Assembly: GCA_963169135.1 (NCBI GenBank)
Contig: CAUJEQ010000042.1
Coordinates: 1-5,759 of the forward strand
DNA: 5,759 nucleotides
Reading direction: 5' to 3'
From: Chloroflexota bacterium
GTDB lineage: Bacteria; Chloroflexota; Dehalococcoidia; Tepidiformales; Tepidiformaceae
Positions 4,270-5,759 of this stretch are shown piece after piece. Within the stretch, counting starts at the first letter, position 1, and every line of letters begins with the position of its first letter. Under the pieces are notes generated by a model, which made no database searches, was not told where the DNA came from, and worked only from the letters and a program-made list of their open reading frames with translations. The position numbers and the translations under genes were made by a program.

Positions 4270-5759
4270 ACGCGGCCAGCTCCGGAGGGGACTCCGTGGT
4301 TGCCTCTTCGGCCGGCAATGGGAGCCCGAACAGGAATCCCTGCACGCCGTGGATCAGCCCCGGGTTGCCCTTGAGCTGCGTTGAGGCCGCAACGTCGCGG
4401 ACCAGGTCGAACATCCCCTCGTCCTCGATGCCCTCGGCGATGACGACCGCCCCCGACTCTGTCGCGAACGCGAGGATGGCCATCAGCGCAGCCCTGCTGC
4501 TGGCGCCTCTTGTCGCCGACACCATCACGCTCCGGTCGATCTTCACGTAGTCGAACGCTGCCTTGCTCATCATCTCGAGGCCGTTGTTCCCCGAGCCGAC
4601 ATCATCAAGGGCCACCGCCAACCCATGGCTGCGGAGTTCCGCCACCGCCTCGCTGATGACATCGATTGGCACGCTCGAACGCTCCGTAACTTCAAAGACC
4701 ACCCGCGAGCGGCCGATGTTCGCCGCCTTCAGTTCGCGCAGCAGCGTCATCGGAGAGAACGACTGATGCGTCAGCGTATACGGCGAGATGTTGATGAACA
4801 GCAGGCCCTCCGCGGGCAGGTCCTTCGCTTTCGCGAACAGGTGGTGCCGGCACAGCGCGTCGAGTTCCGCCGCGTGGCCGAACTGCTCGGCGATGTCGAA
4901 AGCCTGCTGGGGACCGTCGAGGCCGTAGTCCGGGTGCGGTCGGGAGAGCCCTTCGTACCCAAGCAGCGTCCGGGAGTGGATCTGCCAGATCGGCTGGAAG
5001 ACTGCATCGATCCGTCCCTCCTGGAGGAGCACCCGCACAGCCTGCAGCTTGGCGGCCGGGAAGACCGGGACCGAGCCCTCGGACTGGTGGTAGAGCACGG
5101 TCAGGTTTCGCCCCCGCAGCTTGGCCTCATAGAGCGCCGCGTCGGCGCGCTGCGCGAGGAGTGCGACATCGCGGTCGGCAAGGTCGAGCACCGCCACGCC
5201 CGCGCTCACCGTCACATCGTTGTCCATCAACTCCGATGCCTGGAGGCGGACTCGCTCGGCAAGATAGAACGCTTCCGCACTCTCCACCCCGTGGACGATG
5301 AGGGCGAACTCGTCTCCGCCGATGCGGAATCGTGAGACCCCCGGCGGCGCCAGCCTGGTCAAGAGCCCGGCGAACTTGCTGAGCACCGCGTCCCCTCGGC
5401 CGTGGCCGAACGTGTCGTTCACGATCTTGAACTCGTCCAGGTCCATCATCACCAGGGCGACGGCGCCGCCCAGGGTGGATGCGCCCACACGCTCGATGGC
5501 CTCTTCGAAGGCGCGCCGGTTTCCGAGACCCGTGAGCGGGTCGGTCGTGCTGATCCGCCGGAGATGGCTGTTTTCGGCTGCGGTGCGCGCTTCGCTCCTC
5601 CCGAACCGGATTGTCGCGATCACCAGCCCGAGAACGAGGACGACTCCCACGCCGTAGAGGGACCGCGAAACCAGGTTCGCGAACGTCTCGTCCGCTTCGC
5701 TGGCGGCCAGGGTCGCGTCCGCGGCCGCGGCCCGTTCCGCCGCCCTGATGCCTGTGATA
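4268..5759 (-). CDS. Membrane-anchored GGDEF-EAL protein (c-di-GMP signalling), 5' end outside window
   Basis: The frame stays open to the right edge, so the GTG at 5650 is not the real start: it falls inside a transmembrane helix (about 5609-5668) preceded by an Ala/Glu-rich helix. With that GTG codon as residue 1, the GGDEF domain has T-D-P-L-T-G-L-G-N-R-R (36-46), D-L-D-E-F-K (70-75), N-D-T-F-G-H (78-83), intact G-G-D-E-F (111-115) and A-L-Y-E-A-K (172-177). No RxxD inhibitory site precedes GGDEF. The EAL domain reads E-G-L (233-235), with Asn287, Glu320 and Glu323, Asp349-Asp350, Lys370, Glu406 and Gln437 at the conserved catalytic or metal-binding positions. Both halves look competent: cyclase makes c-di-GMP from GTP and phosphodiesterase opens it to pGpG. 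Which dominates cannot be told; one domain may be regulatory. The sensor region lies beyond the edge. It ends 18 bases from the convergent stress protein gene. Confidence 0.93.
   Translation of the reverse strand, partial: ITGIRAAERAAAADATLAASEADETFANLVSRSLYGVGVVLVLGLVIATIRFGRSEARTAAENSHLRRISTTDPLTGLGNRRAFEEAIERVGASTLGGAVALVMMDLDEFKIVNDTFGHGRGDAVLSKFAGLLTRLAPPGVSRFRIGGDEFALIVHGVESAEAFYLAERVRLQASELMDNDVTVSAGVAVLDLADRDVALLAQRADAALYEAKLRGRNLTVLYHQSEGSVPVFPAAKLQAVRVLLQEGRIDAVFQPIWQIHSRTLLGYEGLSRPHPDYGLDGPQQAFDIAEQFGHAAELDALCRHHLFAKAKDLPAEGLLFINISPYTLTHQSFSPMTLLRELKAANIGRSRVVFEVTERSSVPIDVISEAVAELRSHGLAVALDDVGSGNNGLEMMSKAAFDYVKIDRSVMVSATRGASSRAALMAILAFATESGAVVIAEGIEDEGMFDLVRDVAASTQLKGNPGLIHGVQGFLFGLPLPAEEATTESPPELAA

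Noticed and set aside
4625..5335. A 236-codon plus-strand frame opposite the GGDEF-EAL gene
   Set aside because: It is an antisense shadow rich in Arg, with no recognised motif.
4268..5650. A complete GGDEF-EAL gene starting at GTG 5650
   Set aside because: The frame continues without a stop to the right edge, and the GTG falls inside a transmembrane helix.
1..5759. Mobile elements, CRISPR arrays, tRNA or rRNA genes, prophage or toxin-antitoxin genes
   Set aside because: I saw no regularly spaced repeats, no transposase or integrase motifs, no tRNA-like cloverleaf and no small paired toxin-like genes.

Overview
The window is GC-rich bacterial DNA with compact genes, purine-rich Shine-Dalgarno sites, two genes starting at GTG and a strong preference for G or C at third codon positions. 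An F420-type luciferase-like oxidoreductase, an EthA-like Baeyer-Villiger monooxygenase and SnoaL-like small enzymes point to a high-GC organism that makes coenzyme F420, most likely an actinomycete or a Chloroflexota member. The sequence alone does not settle which. There is no rRNA, tRNA, CRISPR array, transposase, phage gene or other sign of recent mobility.

Layout from left to right: (1) the last 33 codons of a SnoaL/NTF2-like gene (+), followed after 10 bases by a complete SnoaL-like gene (+), probably translationally coupled; (2) a convergent gene (-) for an LLM-class, probably F420-dependent oxidoreductase; (3) a 431-base non-coding divergent region with several inverted repeats and leader hairpins; (4) an EthA-like FAD/NADPH Baeyer-Villiger monooxygenase (+); (5) a 156-base gap with a terminator-like hairpin; (6) a universal stress protein with its own ribosome binding site (+); (7) a convergent, membrane-anchored GGDEF-EAL protein (-) that runs off the right edge.

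The left two thirds read as accessory oxidative metabolism. SnoaL-like folds, an F420 oxidoreductase and a BVMO are often found together in gene sets that break down or modify ketones, terpenoids, steroids or polyketides, and the BVMO and F420 enzyme share a divergent control region. That link is an inference from position and family. The right third is general stress and c-di-GMP signalling with no visible link to the catabolic part. I see no clearly undescribed system. The most interesting part is the structured divergent region between the F420 oxidoreductase and the BVMO, because mycobacterial ethA is controlled from a divergent region by a TetR repressor, and no such regulator is present here.
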